Positions 37,819 to 48,500 are shown, numbered from the stretch's first letter. The stretch: 64,000 nucleotides of DNA from Qipengyuania proteolytica (GCF_019711565.1 NZ_JAIGNN010000001.1:682001-746000); one strand, 5' to 3'. Made by a program: numbers and translations. Notes: a model not told the origin generated them from the sequence alone.

Positions 37819-38430
37819 TCATTGGAGCGTGACAATCTCGTCGCCGTCGTCCCTCAGCGCGAAAAACTGCATGAGCTGGACCATCAACTCGCAGCGCTGC
37901 GACAAATTCGGGGCTTCGAGCAGCGCCTGCTTGCTCGCCGTGTCGAACGGGATGATCTGCGCGACACCGTTGATCAGCGTCTCGTCATCCAGCCGCGCGA
38001 CCGACTCCCAGTCGACCGAATAGCCCTGCATGTCGGCGAAGCGGCGCGCCTCGAATTCGAAGCTGCCGCGCTCGACGCTGGAAAGGAACTCGTCCTGCGG
38101 GTCCTCGAGGATCTCGGCCTCCACCTGGCGGAAGGCGGTGTTGACGTCGAGCTCGCGGATCACGCGGAAGCGCGCCTCGCCGTCGAGCACGATGTTATAG
38201 CGCCCGTCCTCCAGTGCCTCGACATCGCCGATGCGACCGACGCAGCCGATCTCGTAGAGCGGCGCGCCCTCACGCGACTGCTGAGGCTGGATCATGCCGA
38301 TGAGGCGATCCTTGGCGAGCGCGCTGCCGACGAGCTCGCGATAGCGCGGCTCGAAGATGTGGAGCGGCAACTGCAATCCCGGGAACAGGATCGCGCCGGG
38401 CAGGGGAAAGATGGAGAGGCGCTTGGCCAT
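37819..38430 (-). CDS. LON substrate-binding domain protein
   Basis: 203 residues comprising only the N-terminal (substrate-recognition) domain of Lon protease: LSIFPLPGAILFPGLQLPLHIFEPRYRELV at the start, IGCVGRIGDVEALEDGRYNIVLDGEARFRV in the middle. AAA+ ATPase and protease domains are absent. It probably binds unfolded polypeptides. It starts 2 bp after the thioredoxin gene stop, so the pair is an operon and may form a redox/proteostasis unit. Confidence 0.92.
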   Translation of the reverse strand: MAKRLSIFPLPGAILFPGLQLPLHIFEPRYRELVGSALAKDRLIGMIQPQQSREGAPLYEIGCVGRIGDVEALEDGRYNIVLDGEARFRVIRELDVNTAFRQVEAEILEDPQDEFLSSVERGSFEFEARRFADMQGYSVDWESVARLDDETLINGVAQIIPFDTASKQALLEAPNLSQRCELMVQLMQFFALRDDGDEIVTLQ

Positions 38431-38432
38431 GC

Positions 38433-39344
38433 TCAGCCGAACAGCAGCCGGGAGAGGCGGCGGCGGGTGGCGACGACCCACGGGTCCTCAAGCCCGACGG
38501 CCTCGAACATCTGGAGCAGCTTGGTTTTCGCCGCGCCCTCGTTCCACTCGCGGTCGGCCTCGAACATACCGAGCAGCTCGTCCGCCGCCGCATCGCGCTG
38601 ACCGGCGGCGAAGGCGGCTTCGGCGTAATCGTAGCGCGCCTGCATGTCGCCGCCCTCGGCCTTGGCCTTGAGCTCGGCGAGTTCGCCATCGTCCACCTTG
38701 TTGCCGGCAAGGTCGAGCGCGGTCCGAGCCTGCTCGATCAGCGGATCGGCGGCGATCGCGGGATTGGTCTCGGCGGCCTGCAACGCAGCCTGGGCGGCTT
38801 CCGTATGTCCGGCCTGCAGTAGGGCGCGGACGAGGCCCGCCTGCGCGGCGGCATTGTCGAGCGCCATCTCGACGACCTGCCCGAAGATGCCCGCCGCGCG
38901 CTCGGCATCGCCCTCGGCGAGGATCTGTTCGGCCATGGCGACGAATTGCGAGACATCCTGCTGCTGCTGCCCATCGGCAGCATCGCCCGCCTGCACCGCT
39001 AGCTGCGCGAGAATCTGGTCGAGCGTTTGCTTCAGCTGCGATTCGCTGCGCGCATTGGTGAGGTCCGCGACCGGCTGGCCCTGGAACATCGCATAGACGG
39101 TCGGGATCGACTGCACCTGAAACTGCGCGGCAATGAACTGTTCCTTGTCGACGTCGATCTTGCGCAAGGTCACGCCCTTGTCGGCGTATTCGGCGGCCAC
39201 CTTCTCCAGCACCGGGGCCAGCGCCTTGCAGGGGCCGCACCAGTCGGCATAGAAATCGAGGATCACCAGCTTGGTCATCGACGGCTCGACGATGTCCTGG
39301 CGGAAGCGGTCGACCGCCTTCTGTTCGTCGATGCTCAGCCCCAT
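38433..39344 (-). CDS. Thioredoxin-TPR protein (CnoX/YbbN-like)
   Basis: 303 residues: an N-terminal thioredoxin domain with the active WCGPCK (C36, C39) and the cis-Pro in IPTVYAM, followed by a helical TPR-like region (~115-303), the arrangement of E. coli CnoX/YbbN, a chaperone-holdase that protects substrates during hypochlorite stress and hands them to GroEL. Unlike E. coli YbbN, the catalytic CxxC is retained, so disulfide reduction is possible. ATG 39344 is chosen; an in-frame ATG at 39401 cannot be excluded. Co-transcribed with the LON-domain gene. Confidence 0.9.
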   Translation of the reverse strand: MGLSIDEQKAVDRFRQDIVEPSMTKLVILDFYADWCGPCKALAPVLEKVAAEYADKGVTLRKIDVDKEQFIAAQFQVQSIPTVYAMFQGQPVADLTNARSESQLKQTLDQILAQLAVQAGDAADGQQQQDVSQFVAMAEQILAEGDAERAAGIFGQVVEMALDNAAAQAGLVRALLQAGHTEAAQAALQAAETNPAIAADPLIEQARTALDLAGNKVDDGELAELKAKAEGGDMQARYDYAEAAFAAGQRDAAADELLGMFEADREWNEGAAKTKLLQMFEAVGLEDPWVVATRRRLSRLLFG

Positions 39345-39540
39345 GCTTGCCACGTTCAAATCACCTTCTGATGCGTAATCGGTTGCGCCCCATGTGGGCA
39401 TTCTCAGGCGAATGTGAAGGAGCGGACCGGCCACGGCAAGGGCGATGCATTTTGTGCGTTTTTTGGGCTTGCGGGACTCGCAGGCCGCTGCTAGTTGGCC
39501 GCCTCCCCACCGGGCCACAGGGTTCGGCGAGCGTCAGTGA

Positions 39541-39615
39541 GCGGGCGTAGCTCAGGGGTAGAGCACAACCTTGCCAAGGTTGGGGTCGGGCGTTCGAATC
39601 GCCTCGCCCGCTCCA
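39541..39615 (+). tRNA. tRNA-Gly (GCC)
   Basis: Cloverleaf of 75 nt with encoded CCA: 7-bp acceptor GCGGGCG/CGCCCGC, D-loop AGGGGTA, anticodon loop TTGCCAA (anticodon GCC) in the stem CAACC/GGTTG, and the T arm with TTCGAAT. All stems pair fully. It lies between the thioredoxin gene and the TonB receptor gene. Confidence 0.96.
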
Positions 39616-39739
39616 TTTTCCTCCAGGTCGGTCATCTTGTCGTCGCGTGTCGATGTCGTTCGTCGCGCGTTTTGCGGCGTTCGTCCAGCAGGAGGAATTT
39701 CGCCTTGCAAAGCCGATGTCCGCCGCTAAGTGCCGCGGT

Positions 39740-41920
39740 ATGTTGTATCATCATCGCAAACTCGCAACCCTTCTCTCGACCGCCGCCTTCGTCGGGTTTG
39801 CGCCCGCGCATGCCCAGGACGCGCAGGCGCAAACTCCGCCCGCCGCCACCGGCGACGAAGCGCGGACCGACGATGTCCACGACCGTCGCAGGGACCCGCA
39901 GAACGTGATCGTGGTAAGCGCTCAGGGCCTTCGCCAGTTCGACCTGCTCGCAGGCACCAGCGTGGTCGAGGACGTCGAACTGCAGCGCAATCTTGACGGC
40001 CAGCTGGGCGAGGTGCTCGAGCATTTGCCCGGGGTTTCGGCTACCGGTTTCACTCCCGGTGCATCGCGCCCGGTGCTTCGCGGCTTCTCCGGCGAGCGGG
40101 TGAAGGTGCTGGTCGATGGCGTTGGCGCGATCGACGTGTCCAACACCTCGGACGACCACGCGGTCTCGATCGATCCGCTCAATGCCGAGAGCATCGAAGT
40201 CTTGCGCGGCCCTGCCGTCCTCCTGTTCGGCAGCCAGGCGATCGGCGGCGCTGTCAACGTGATCGACAAGCGCATCCCGCGCCGCATCCCGGACGAGGTG
40301 CTGCACATCGATGCGCTCGTGCGTGCGGATACCGCTTCCGACTTGCGGGAAGCAGGCGCGTCGATCGACGTGCCCTTCGGCCAGTCCGGCCTTGTTGCAC
40401 ACTTCGGGGGCAGCTGGCGCGAAAGCGGAGACTTGGAAATTCCCGGCTTCGCCGTGGCCCCCGCGTTGCGCGCCGAATTGCTCGAGGAAGCCGACGAGGA
40501 AGAAGCCGAGGGTGAATTGGAGGAAGCCGAAGAGCTTCGCGAAGCTGCCAACCAGAGCGGTTTCGTGCCCAACACCGGCAGCGAGACGTGGAGCGGGAAT
40601 GTCGGCCTCGCCTTCATCGACGGCGACAGCTCCATCGGGGCATCGTTCGGCGTCTATGACACCAGTTACGGCATTCCGGGACGACCCGGCGCCGGCCATC
40701 ATCACGGTGAAGAGGAGGGCGGCGAAGAAGAGGCCGAGGAAGAAGGCGCGGAAACCGTGTCGATCGGCCTGCGGCAGTACCGGGCGGACCTGCGCGCCGA
40801 CGTGGCGCTGGGCGATGGATTCTGGGAGCGCATGAAGCTGCGCGTCGGTTATTCCGATTACACCCACACCGAATTCGAAGGGGACGAGGTCGGCACGGTG
40901 TTCGATGTCGCCGGTGTCGAAGCACGCTGGGAACTCATCCAGAACACTCAGGGTCGCTGGCGCGGATCGATGGGAGCGCAGTATTACGCCCGTGATTTCG
41001 ATGCGGCAGGTGCCGAAGCCTATGTCGCGCCCAATCGTACCGAACAATACGCCCTTTTCGCGTTGCAGGAATATGGCGACGGCCCGCTCCAGGTCGAAGG
41101 TTCGGCGCGGTTCGAAACCACCTCCGTCGATTCGGTGCCGCTGGGCATCGAGCGTAGCTTCGATACGCTCTCGGGGGCGCTGGGCCTCGCCTATGACGGC
41201 CCGGAAGCGTTTCGCGCCGGCGTCAACCTGTCGCGCGTCGCGCGCGCGCCCAGCGCGGAAGAGCTGTTCTCCAACGGCCCGCACATCGCCACGCAGGCCT
41301 TCGAGGTCGGCGATCCCGACCTGCGGACCGAACGCGCGTGGGGCGGGGAAATCTACGCCCGCGGCCGGATCGGGCGCGCAGAGTTCAGCGTCGCCGCCTA
41401 CAGGAGCTCGTTCGACAATTACATCTACCTGTCCGAAACCGGCGAGGAAGAGGACGAGCTGCCGGTGTTCGAATACCTGCAGCAGGACGCGACCTACACC
41501 GGGGTCGAGGCGGAGGTGACCTATACCTTCCTCGACACCGGAACCTGGGCCTTCGGCACCGAGCTGACCGGAGAGTACATCCGCGCGAAGCTTTCCGACG
41601 GAAGCAACATCCCGCGCATCCCGCCGCTCAGCCTATCGGGTGCGATCGAGGCATCGAGCGAGGCGTTCGACCTTCGCGCCGAGGTAGAATGGTTCGACGG
41701 CCAGGACAAGGTCGCCGCTTTCGAGACGCCGACCGAGGGGTTCACCTTCGTCAACGCATCGGTGGCCTGGCGTCCGATCCAGGCCAACCCGGCGGTGACG
41801 CTGATGCTCAAGGCCGACAACATCTTCGACGTCACCGGCCGCCGGCATGCAAGCTTCACCAAGGACTTCGTCCCGCTAGCCGGCCGAAATTTCACCGCGA
41901 GCGTGCGGCTGAGCTTCTAG
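39740..41920 (+). CDS. TonB-dependent receptor, probable zinc type
   Basis: Outer-membrane gated barrel, 726 residues from ATG 39740 (an ATG at 39716 is also possible). Signal peptide ends at AHAQ. The plug carries VIVVSAQGLR (a TonB-box-like start), VLEHLPGVSATG and VLRGFSGERVKVLVDGV; the C-terminus ends in the Phe of RLSF, required for barrel assembly. Two unusual loops stand out: an almost purely acidic segment (~247-268) and a His-Glu-rich loop beginning GHHHGEEEGG (~318-338), typical of ZnuD-like metal receptors. TonB, ExbB and ExbD are not in the window. Its stop codon shares a CTAG with the convergent DoxX gene. Confidence 0.92.
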   Translation: MLYHHRKLATLLSTAAFVGFAPAHAQDAQAQTPPAATGDEARTDDVHDRRRDPQNVIVVSAQGLRQFDLLAGTSVVEDVELQRNLDGQLGEVLEHLPGVSATGFTPGASRPVLRGFSGERVKVLVDGVGAIDVSNTSDDHAVSIDPLNAESIEVLRGPAVLLFGSQAIGGAVNVIDKRIPRRIPDEVLHIDALVRADTASDLREAGASIDVPFGQSGLVAHFGGSWRESGDLEIPGFAVAPALRAELLEEADEEEAEGELEEAEELREAANQSGFVPNTGSETWSGNVGLAFIDGDSSIGASFGVYDTSYGIPGRPGAGHHHGEEEGGEEEAEEEGAETVSIGLRQYRADLRADVALGDGFWERMKLRVGYSDYTHTEFEGDEVGTVFDVAGVEARWELIQNTQGRWRGSMGAQYYARDFDAAGAEAYVAPNRTEQYALFALQEYGDGPLQVEGSARFETTSVDSVPLGIERSFDTLSGALGLAYDGPEAFRAGVNLSRVARAPSAEELFSNGPHIATQAFEVGDPDLRTERAWGGEIYARGRIGRAEFSVAAYRSSFDNYIYLSETGEEEDELPVFEYLQQDATYTGVEAEVTYTFLDTGTWAFGTELTGEYIRAKLSDGSNIPRIPPLSLSGAIEASSEAFDLRAEVEWFDGQDKVAAFETPTEGFTFVNASVAWRPIQANPAVTLMLKADNIFDVTGRRHASFTKDFVPLAGRNFTASVRLSF

Positions 41921-42375
41921 TCAGCCGTGGTCGAGGCGGCGGCCTCCGCCTTCGCCTCGGCCCGCGCGGCGCGGATTTCGGCCTCGTTGGCGCGGTCGCG
42001 TTCCTTCCACACGCCCAGCTGGCCGCGGACCTGGCCATAGGCGAAGACCATCAGCAAGCCGCCGATCACGGCGAGGTTCTTGAGCGCCATCGCCGCCTGC
42101 GTCGGATCGGTCACCTGTTCGTGGAAGAAGAGCGTCGCGATGGCCGTGAAGCCGATCAGTAGCGCAGCGGTGATGCGCGTCATGAAGCCGCTCGCCAGCA
42201 CCAGCCCGGCGACGATCTCGAACACGCCGGCCGCGAAGGCGAGGCTGCCGGGAATGGGCGACTCCGCTTCCATGTAAGCCGCGGTCCCGGCGGGATCCAT
42301 GACCTTGCCGAAACCGGCGAAGATGAACAGCGCGCCCAAAAGGATGCGCCCGAGGATGGCAGCGATTGTAGCCAT
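41917..42375 (-). CDS. DoxX family membrane protein
   Basis: 152 residues, four hydrophobic helices typical of DoxX/DoxD-like proteins: GRILLGALFIFAGFGKVMDP at the start, FAAGVFEIVAGLVLASG, GFTAIATLFFHEQ and LKNLAVIGGLLMVFAYG. The last ~35 residues are a charged Ala/Glu/Arg helix (AEIRAARAEAKAEAAAS), not usual for DoxX. Family members sit in quinone-linked or redox contexts; a specific reaction is not assigned. Convergent with the TonB receptor. Confidence 0.9.
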   Translation of the reverse strand: MATIAAILGRILLGALFIFAGFGKVMDPAGTAAYMEAESPIPGSLAFAAGVFEIVAGLVLASGFMTRITAALLIGFTAIATLFFHEQVTDPTQAAMALKNLAVIGGLLMVFAYGQVRGQLGVWKERDRANEAEIRAARAEAKAEAAASTTAD

Positions 42376-42427
42376 TGGTTTCTCTCCCTGTTTGCCGTCT
42401 AAACCGCGATGGCAGCCGCGCGGTTCC

Positions 42428-43603
42428 TCAATCCTCGACTTTGAAGGTCAGTGCGGCGTGCTCACGCAGGCGCTCCACCAGCGCGTCGCCGAGGAAGGCG
42501 CCCGGCGTCCCGATCCCGCCTTCGGCCTTGCAGTCGAGCAGCGCCATGCCGGTTTCGGCAAGCATGCGGCTGGTCGAGCCGTAGCCCGGATCATACTTGC
42601 CCTTCACGCCGTAATGCAGCGTTTCGCCATCCGGCATCTCGGCCACGAACAGCACGTCGTAGAAGCCGTTCTCGCGCTCTTCCGGGGTCGGCCCTTCGCC
42701 CGGCTTGGGGGGTTTGACGCCGAAGGGGTTCTTCATCATGTCGGTCATCGCCTTGGCCGCCGCCTTGCCGGCATCACCGGGGCTGGTCAGCACCATCTCG
42801 TCATAGCGGAAATCCTCGCCATACGGATGGCCGAGCAGGAAGTTGGTGCGGTGCACGTTCTTGGTGTTGATCGGCGCCATCACGAAAGGCGCGGCCCACT
42901 TGCCGAGCTTCTCCTCGTAGCGCGGGATCATGCCGTTGGGCTGGTCCGGTCCCTCGAACCCAGGTGTCAGGCCGAAACTGCTGGTGAGGATGGGCACGAG
43001 CGACGGTTTCTTCGCCACCGCCTTCATCGTCTCGGTCAGGCTCGCCACCGTGCCGCCCGAAGCACCGCCCGCCATGCCGCGCACGCGGCCCTTGATGCGC
43101 GGCGCGGGCTTGCCGAAGCGTTCTTCGCAAACCTTCTGCGTCATCAGCACGCCTAGGTCGAAGGGGATGGAATCGAAGCCGGAGGAGAAGCAGATCCGCG
43201 CGCCGCTCGCCCTGGCGGCGTCCATGTGCTCGTCGATCTTCTGGCGCATCCACACCGGCTCGCCGCACAGGTCGGCATAGTCGGTGCCGGTCTTCACGCA
43301 CGCCGCGACCAGCGCGTCGCCATAAAGCTGGTAAGGGCCGACCGTCGTCAGCACCACCTTGGTGCGGTTGCACATCATTTCGAGGCTTGCGGAATCATCC
43401 GCATCGGCAACCACCAGCGGCGTGGACTTGGGCGCACCGATCTCGTCGCGCACCGCCTCCAGCTTGTCCATGCTGCGGCCCGCCATGGCCCATTTCGGCC
43501 CGTCGTCCCGGCTCCCGTATTCGCGCACGAAGTGCTCGGCGACGAGGCGTCCGGTATAGCCGGTGGCGCCATAGACGATGATGTCGAATTCGGGGTCAGC
43601 CAT
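42428..43603 (-). CDS. Saccharopine dehydrogenase-like / trans-acting enoyl reductase family protein
   Basis: 391 residues, NAD(P)-binding Rossmann start DIIVYGATGYTGRLVAEHF, then WAMAGRSMDKL. This is the saccharopine-dehydrogenase-like family, which includes the trans-acting enoyl reductase of mycobacterial polyketide lipids and many uncharacterised proteins. Classical lysine metabolism is unlikely because the C-terminal catalytic domain differs. ATG 43603 fits; GGAGAGA precedes it. Divergent from the flavodoxin-reductase-like gene. Confidence 0.88.
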   Translation of the reverse strand: MADPEFDIIVYGATGYTGRLVAEHFVREYGSRDDGPKWAMAGRSMDKLEAVRDEIGAPKSTPLVVADADDSASLEMMCNRTKVVLTTVGPYQLYGDALVAACVKTGTDYADLCGEPVWMRQKIDEHMDAARASGARICFSSGFDSIPFDLGVLMTQKVCEERFGKPAPRIKGRVRGMAGGASGGTVASLTETMKAVAKKPSLVPILTSSFGLTPGFEGPDQPNGMIPRYEEKLGKWAAPFVMAPINTKNVHRTNFLLGHPYGEDFRYDEMVLTSPGDAGKAAAKAMTDMMKNPFGVKPPKPGEGPTPEERENGFYDVLFVAEMPDGETLHYGVKGKYDPGYGSTSRMLAETGMALLDCKAEGGIGTPGAFLGDALVERLREHAALTFKVED

Positions 43604-43775
43604 GGGTTCTCTCCTTCGGCAGGAGGAATGGGACCGGGGGGCGGAGATGTCAAAGCCGCAGTTGGACGCTCACATCCACGGGAACCGGGGGCGGCCAAAA
43701 CCCATTCGATGCATGACCATGCGGCGCGATGCGTAACATCATCCTTGCCGCTCCAGCCATTCGAGGAGCCTTCCG

Positions 43776-44447
43776 ATGTCGCACACGCTTACCCTCAAGG
43801 CGATCCGCCCGATCACCCACAACGTCAACGAACTCACCTTCGAGCGGCCGGAGGGCTACGACTTCCAGCCCGGCCAGGCGACCGATTTCGCGCTCGACCG
43901 CGACGGCTGGCGCGACGAACAGCGCCCGTTTACCTTCACCTCGCTCCCCGAGGCGGAGCATCTGCAGTTCACGATCAAGTCCTACCCGTCGCATGATGGC
44001 GTGACCGAACAGATCGGCATGATGCAGGGCGGCGAGCAGGTGATCATCGAGGATCCGTGGGGCGCGATCGAAGACAAGGGGCCGGGCACGTTCATCGCCG
44101 GCGGCGCGGGGCTCACCCCGTTCCTAAGCATCCTGCGCGCGCGGCAAGCATCGCACGGCACGCTGGACGGGTATCGCCTGATCTTTGCAAACAGCGAGGA
44201 AAAGGACATCATCCTGCGCGAGGAGCTGGAGCGGATGCCCGGGCTCGAGCTCGATCTGGTACTGAGCGACGAGAAAGTCGAGGGCATGCACCACGGGCAG
44301 GTCGATGGGGACTACCTCGACAAGGCAGGCCTCGACTTTGGCGGCACCTTCTACCTCTGCGGCCCGCCGCCGATGGAGGAGGCCGTCGCCAGCGCGCTGA
44401 AGGTGCGCGGGGTGAGCGACGACCGGCTGGTGATGGAGGAAGGCTGA
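43776..44447 (+). CDS. Flavodoxin/ferredoxin reductase-like FAD oxidoreductase
   Basis: 223 residues, FNR fold: FAD-binding RPFTFTS, the NAD(P) site FIAGGAGLTPFLSIL and the C-terminal CGPPPMEEAV. It lacks a ferredoxin domain, so it must pass electrons to a separate acceptor (flavodoxin, ferredoxin or a b-type cytochrome). ATG 43776 is preceded by GAGGAG. Convergent with dcd (8-bp gap). Physiological partner unknown. Confidence 0.9.
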   Translation: MSHTLTLKAIRPITHNVNELTFERPEGYDFQPGQATDFALDRDGWRDEQRPFTFTSLPEAEHLQFTIKSYPSHDGVTEQIGMMQGGEQVIIEDPWGAIEDKGPGTFIAGGAGLTPFLSILRARQASHGTLDGYRLIFANSEEKDIILREELERMPGLELDLVLSDEKVEGMHHGQVDGDYLDKAGLDFGGTFYLCGPPPMEEAVASALKVRGVSDDRLVMEEG

Positions 44448-44454
44448 GCGCGGT

Positions 44455-45009
44455 TCAGAGCCGCGGCAGCGTCACACCGCGCTGGCCCATGTATTTGCCT
44501 GCGCGGTCGGCATAGGTGACTTCGGGCCGCTCGTTGCCCTGCAGGAACAGGAACTGGCAGGCGCCCTCGTTGGCATAGATCCTGGCGGGGAGCGGCGTGG
44601 TGTTGGAAAATTCCAGCGTCACATGGCCTTCCCAGCCCGGCTCCAGCGGGGTGACGTTCACGATGATCCCGCAGCGCGCATAGGTGCTCTTGCCGAGGCA
44701 GATCACCAGCACGTCCTCTGGGATGCGGAAGTATTCGACCGTGCGCGCCAGTGCGAAGCTGTTGGGCGGGATGATGCAGACATCGGTCTCGCGGTCGACG
44801 AAGCTGTTGCTGGCGAAATCCTTGGGATCGACCACCGCGCTGTCGACATTGGTGAAGATCTTGAATTCGGGCGCGACCCGCGCGTCATAGCCGAAGCTCG
44901 ACAGGCCGTAAGAGATGCACCCCTCGCGCCGCTGCGCCTCGACGAAGGGCTCGATCATACCCTCGTTCGTCGCCTTGTCGCGGATCCACTTGTCCGAAAG
45001 AATCGCCAT
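44455..45009 (-). CDS. dcd: dCTP deaminase
   Basis: Deaminates dCTP to dUTP, feeding thymidylate synthesis; cytoplasmic trimer. The 184 residues are normal length. [32 protein letters not shown] contains the family's catalytic Ser, Arg and Glu, and [20 protein letters not shown] completes the C-terminal signature. ATG 45009 follows AGAGGGAT-type sequence on the minus strand only weakly. Complements nrdA/nrdB elsewhere in the window in dNTP supply. Confidence 0.96.
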   Translation of the reverse strand: MAILSDKWIRDKATNEGMIEPFVEAQRREGCISYGLSSFGYDARVAPEFKIFTNVDSAVVDPKDFASNSFVDRETDVCIIPPNSFALARTVEYFRIPEDVLVICLGKSTYARCGIIVNVTPLEPGWEGHVTLEFSNTTPLPARIYANEGACQFLFLQGNERPEVTYADRAGKYMGQRGVTLPRL

Positions 45010-45114
45010 GAGAGAGGGATTCCCGATTGGGTGGGCGGGGGCAAGCTTGGGGCGGGGAATATCCCCTTTTGCACACTCAATGGCAGACCAAGGGAGGGCG
45101 AGCAGACAACCGAA

Positions 45115-45462
45115 CTAAGCTGGTGGAAGCCCGCTTGGATAACTCACAGCGCCTTGGCGGCGGAATGCTATTTTAATGAATCCGGCATTTCTGACGGTGG
45201 AGTGTGCGCTCATGGCGCATGGTTCGGCACCGATTGCTACGACCAAGTCTATCCGCCGTGACTTATCTGGAAGATCCATCATCCATTCGGAAAGCTGCTT
45301 TCTGCTAACTCTCATATCCTGAACCTGAAACCGACAATCCGATCCGTCGCTATGAACGAATACCGGATAGCCCGCCTCCAAATCACTAGGGGCGTAGGTC
45401 AAATTCGGGGTGGTTACGCAGCCAGCAAGGCCAAGAGCCAAAAAGCAAGCGAATGACTTCAT
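45115..45462 (-). CDS. Small putative lipoprotein, lower GC
   Basis: 115 residues with a lipoprotein signal (LALGLAGC, acylated Cys 15). The mature part is mixed alpha/beta with three Cys (SDCRF, EPCAM and the lipid Cys) and a DLVVAIGAEPC strand. GC content is lower than neighbours and TTA/ATA codons are used, suggesting recent arrival or relaxed selection. No family recognised. Lies between dcd and putA on the same strand as both. Confidence 0.65.
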   Translation of the reverse strand: MKSFACFLALGLAGCVTTPNLTYAPSDLEAGYPVFVHSDGSDCRFQVQDMRVSRKQLSEWMMDLPDKSRRIDLVVAIGAEPCAMSAHSTVRNAGFIKIAFRRQGAVSYPSGLPPA

Positions 45463-45523
45463 CGCCCACTTGATAACACGTCAGAAATTGTCCGCAATCG
45501 GATCGATGGCGGACATTCTGTTC

Positions 45524-48500
45524 CTAACTCGCCAACAACGTCGCATTCCCGCCCGCCGCGGTCGTGTCGATGCACACCACGCGCTCGGTGGCGAATCTTG
45601 CGACATAGTGCGGGCCGCCCGCCTTGGGGCCGGTGCCTGACAGGCCCTCGCCGCCGAAGGGCTGGCTTTCGACCACCGCGCCGATCTGGTTGCGGTTGAC
45701 GTAGAAGTTGCCGACCCGCGCGTGGCGCTCGACATATTCGCGGGTCTCTTCGAGGCGGGAGTGGAGGCCCAGCGTCAGGCCGTAACCGGTGGCGTTGATG
45801 TCGCGCACCACTTGCGGCAGGTCTTCCGCCTTGAAGCGCACCACGTGGAGGATCGGGCCGAAGTTCTCGCGCTTCAGGTCGAGAATCGAATCCATCTCGA
45901 TGATCGTCGGGGCGACGAAGCAGCCCTTGCCGGTCTCAGGCGCGAGGTCGCGGCGCCAGATCGTCCGGCCCGACTGTTCGCGGCGGGCAACATGGCGTTC
46001 GAGCGCGGCCTGCGCGTCCGGGTCGATCACGGGGCCGACGTCGGTCGCGAGATCCTCGGGATCGCCCACGCTCAGTGCCTCGAAGGCGCCGCGGATCATC
46101 TCGATCATACCGTCGGCGACGTCCTCCTGGACGTAGAGCACGCGCAGGGCCGAACAGCGCTGGCCCGCGCTCTGGAAGGCGCTGGCGACGACGTCGCGCG
46201 TGACCTGTTCGGGCAGGGCGGTGGAATCGACGATCATCGCGTTCTGCCCGCCGGTCTCGGCGATGAAGGTGGCGATGGGGCCGTCGCGCCCGGCAAGGCT
46301 GCGGTTGATCGCCTGCGCGGTCTGGGTCGAGCCGGTGAAGGCGACGCCCGCGATGCGCGGGTCGGAGGTGATCATCGCGCCGACATCACCAGCGCCGGTG
46401 ATCAGCTGGAACACATCCTCCGGAATGCCCGCCTGGTGGCACAGCTTTACCGCCAGCGCGGCGATCAGCGGGGTCTGCTCGGCGGGCTTCGCGACCACCG
46501 TATTGCCCGCGGCGAGCGCGGCTGCGGCGGGGCCGATGAAGATCGCGAGCGGGAAGTTCCAGGGGCTGATCGTGGCGAAGACGCCGCGGCCCGCGAGGCT
46601 GAGGCGGTTCTCCTCGCCGGTCGGGCCGGGCAGGATGATCGGCTGCGCGAACAGCCGTCGCGCCTCGCCTGCGTAATAGCGCAGGAAATCGACCGCTTCG
46701 CGCAGTTCGAGCACGGCGTCGACGAGCGTCTTGCCCGCCTCGCGCTGGCACAGGCTGAGGAATTCGTCGGTGTGCTCTTCGAACAAATCCGCCGCCGCTT
46801 CGAGCAGCAGCGCGCGCTTTGCGCCGCCGAGCGCGTTCCAGCCGGGCTGGATTTCCTCGGCGCGGGTGATTGCCTCTTCGACCTCGAACGGCAGCGCGTC
46901 ACGACGGGTGCCGACCTCCTGCGTCAAATCGTGCGGCTTGGTGATCGGCGCGGTTTCGCCCTCGGCGCCAGAAACGAAAGTCGGCTCGGCATGCCAGCGC
47001 CGGCTTTCCAGCGCGGTAAGGCGTTCCATAAGCGGCTCGCGCACCAGCGGGTCGGCGAGATCGACGCCGGCGGAATTGGCGCGGTTCGGGAAGATGTCGG
47101 TCGGCAGCGGGATCGCCGGATTACGATAGGGCTCGAGCGAGGCGAGGTCGGCGACCGGATCGGTTACCAGCTCGCTCACCGGCACATCGGCATCGGCCAT
47201 CCGGTTGACGAAGGAGCTGTTGGCCCCGTTCTCGAGCAGGCGACGCACGAGATAGGCGAGCAGATCCTTGTGCGTCCCGACCGGTGCGTAGATCCGGACA
47301 TTGGTGCGCGCATTGCCCTCGACCTGCGCCAGCGCGCCGTACACATCTTCGCCCATGCCATGCAGGCGTTGGAACTCGAACGGCTTCGATCCTGCCAGAG
47401 CCTTGATTGCACCAATTGTATAGGCATTGTGGGTGGCGAAAGCGGGGTAGATGGCATCGTTCGCGGCTAGCATTTTCTCGGCGCAGGCGAGGTAGCTGAC
47501 ATCGGTCGCGAGCTTGCGGGTGAAGACCGGATAGTCCGTGTAGCCGCCGACTTGGCTCAGCTTGATCTCCGTATCCCAATACGCGCCCTTGACGAGGCGG
47601 ACAAAGAACTTGCGATCATGCTTGCGCGCCACGCGGGCGACCCAGTCCACCATCGGCGCGCCGCGCTTCTGGTAGGCCTGGATGGCAAGGCCGAAACCGG
47701 TCCACTGCGAGCCGTCGGGACGGGTGAACAGGTCGTCGTCTGCGGCCAGCGCCTCGATGATATCCATCGACAATTCGAGCCGCTCGGCTTCCTCGGCGTC
47801 GATAGTGAAGTGGATGTTCGCATCGCGCGCCTTGATGGCGAGATCGCGCAGCATGGGCACGAGATCGGCCTTGGCCTGCGCGGCGTGGAGGAAAGTGTAT
47901 TTCGGGTGCAGCGCGGAGAGCTTGACCGAAATGCCGGGCGAGCTCTCGACCTTGCCGGTGGCTTCCTTGGCCAGCCGCGCGATCGCCCGTTCGTAGCTCT
48001 GGCGATAGCGTTCGGCATCGGCATAAGTCATCGCGCCTTCGCCCAGCATGTCGAAGCTATGCGTAAGGCCCTTGGCGCGCTCCGGCGCGGCACGCTTGAG
48101 CGCCTCGTCGATCGTCCGCCCGAAGACGAACTGCCCGCCGAGGATGCGCATCGCCTGCAGCGTCGCCTTGCGGATAACCGGCTCGCCCAGCCGGTTGACC
48201 GTGCGCTTCAGCGTCTTGCCGAGACCGCGTTGCGCCTCTTCCGGCCGATCGAGGACTTCGCCCGTGAGCATCAGCGAGAAGGTCGCCGCATTTACGAAGG
48301 TGGACGAGCTTTCGCCCATGTGTTCTGCCCAGTCGATATCGCCGATCTTGTCGCGGATCAGCGCGTCGGCGGTCGCCGCGTCGGGGACGCGAAGCAGCGC
48401 TTCGGCGAGGCACATCAGCGCGATGCCCTCCTCGGTGGCGAGGCCATATTGCTGCAGGAAGGCGTCGATCCCGCTCGCCTTGCGCGATCGCGCGCCCTCG

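Noticed and set aside
45722-47470. 582-residue plus-strand frame
   Set aside because: Shadow of putA.
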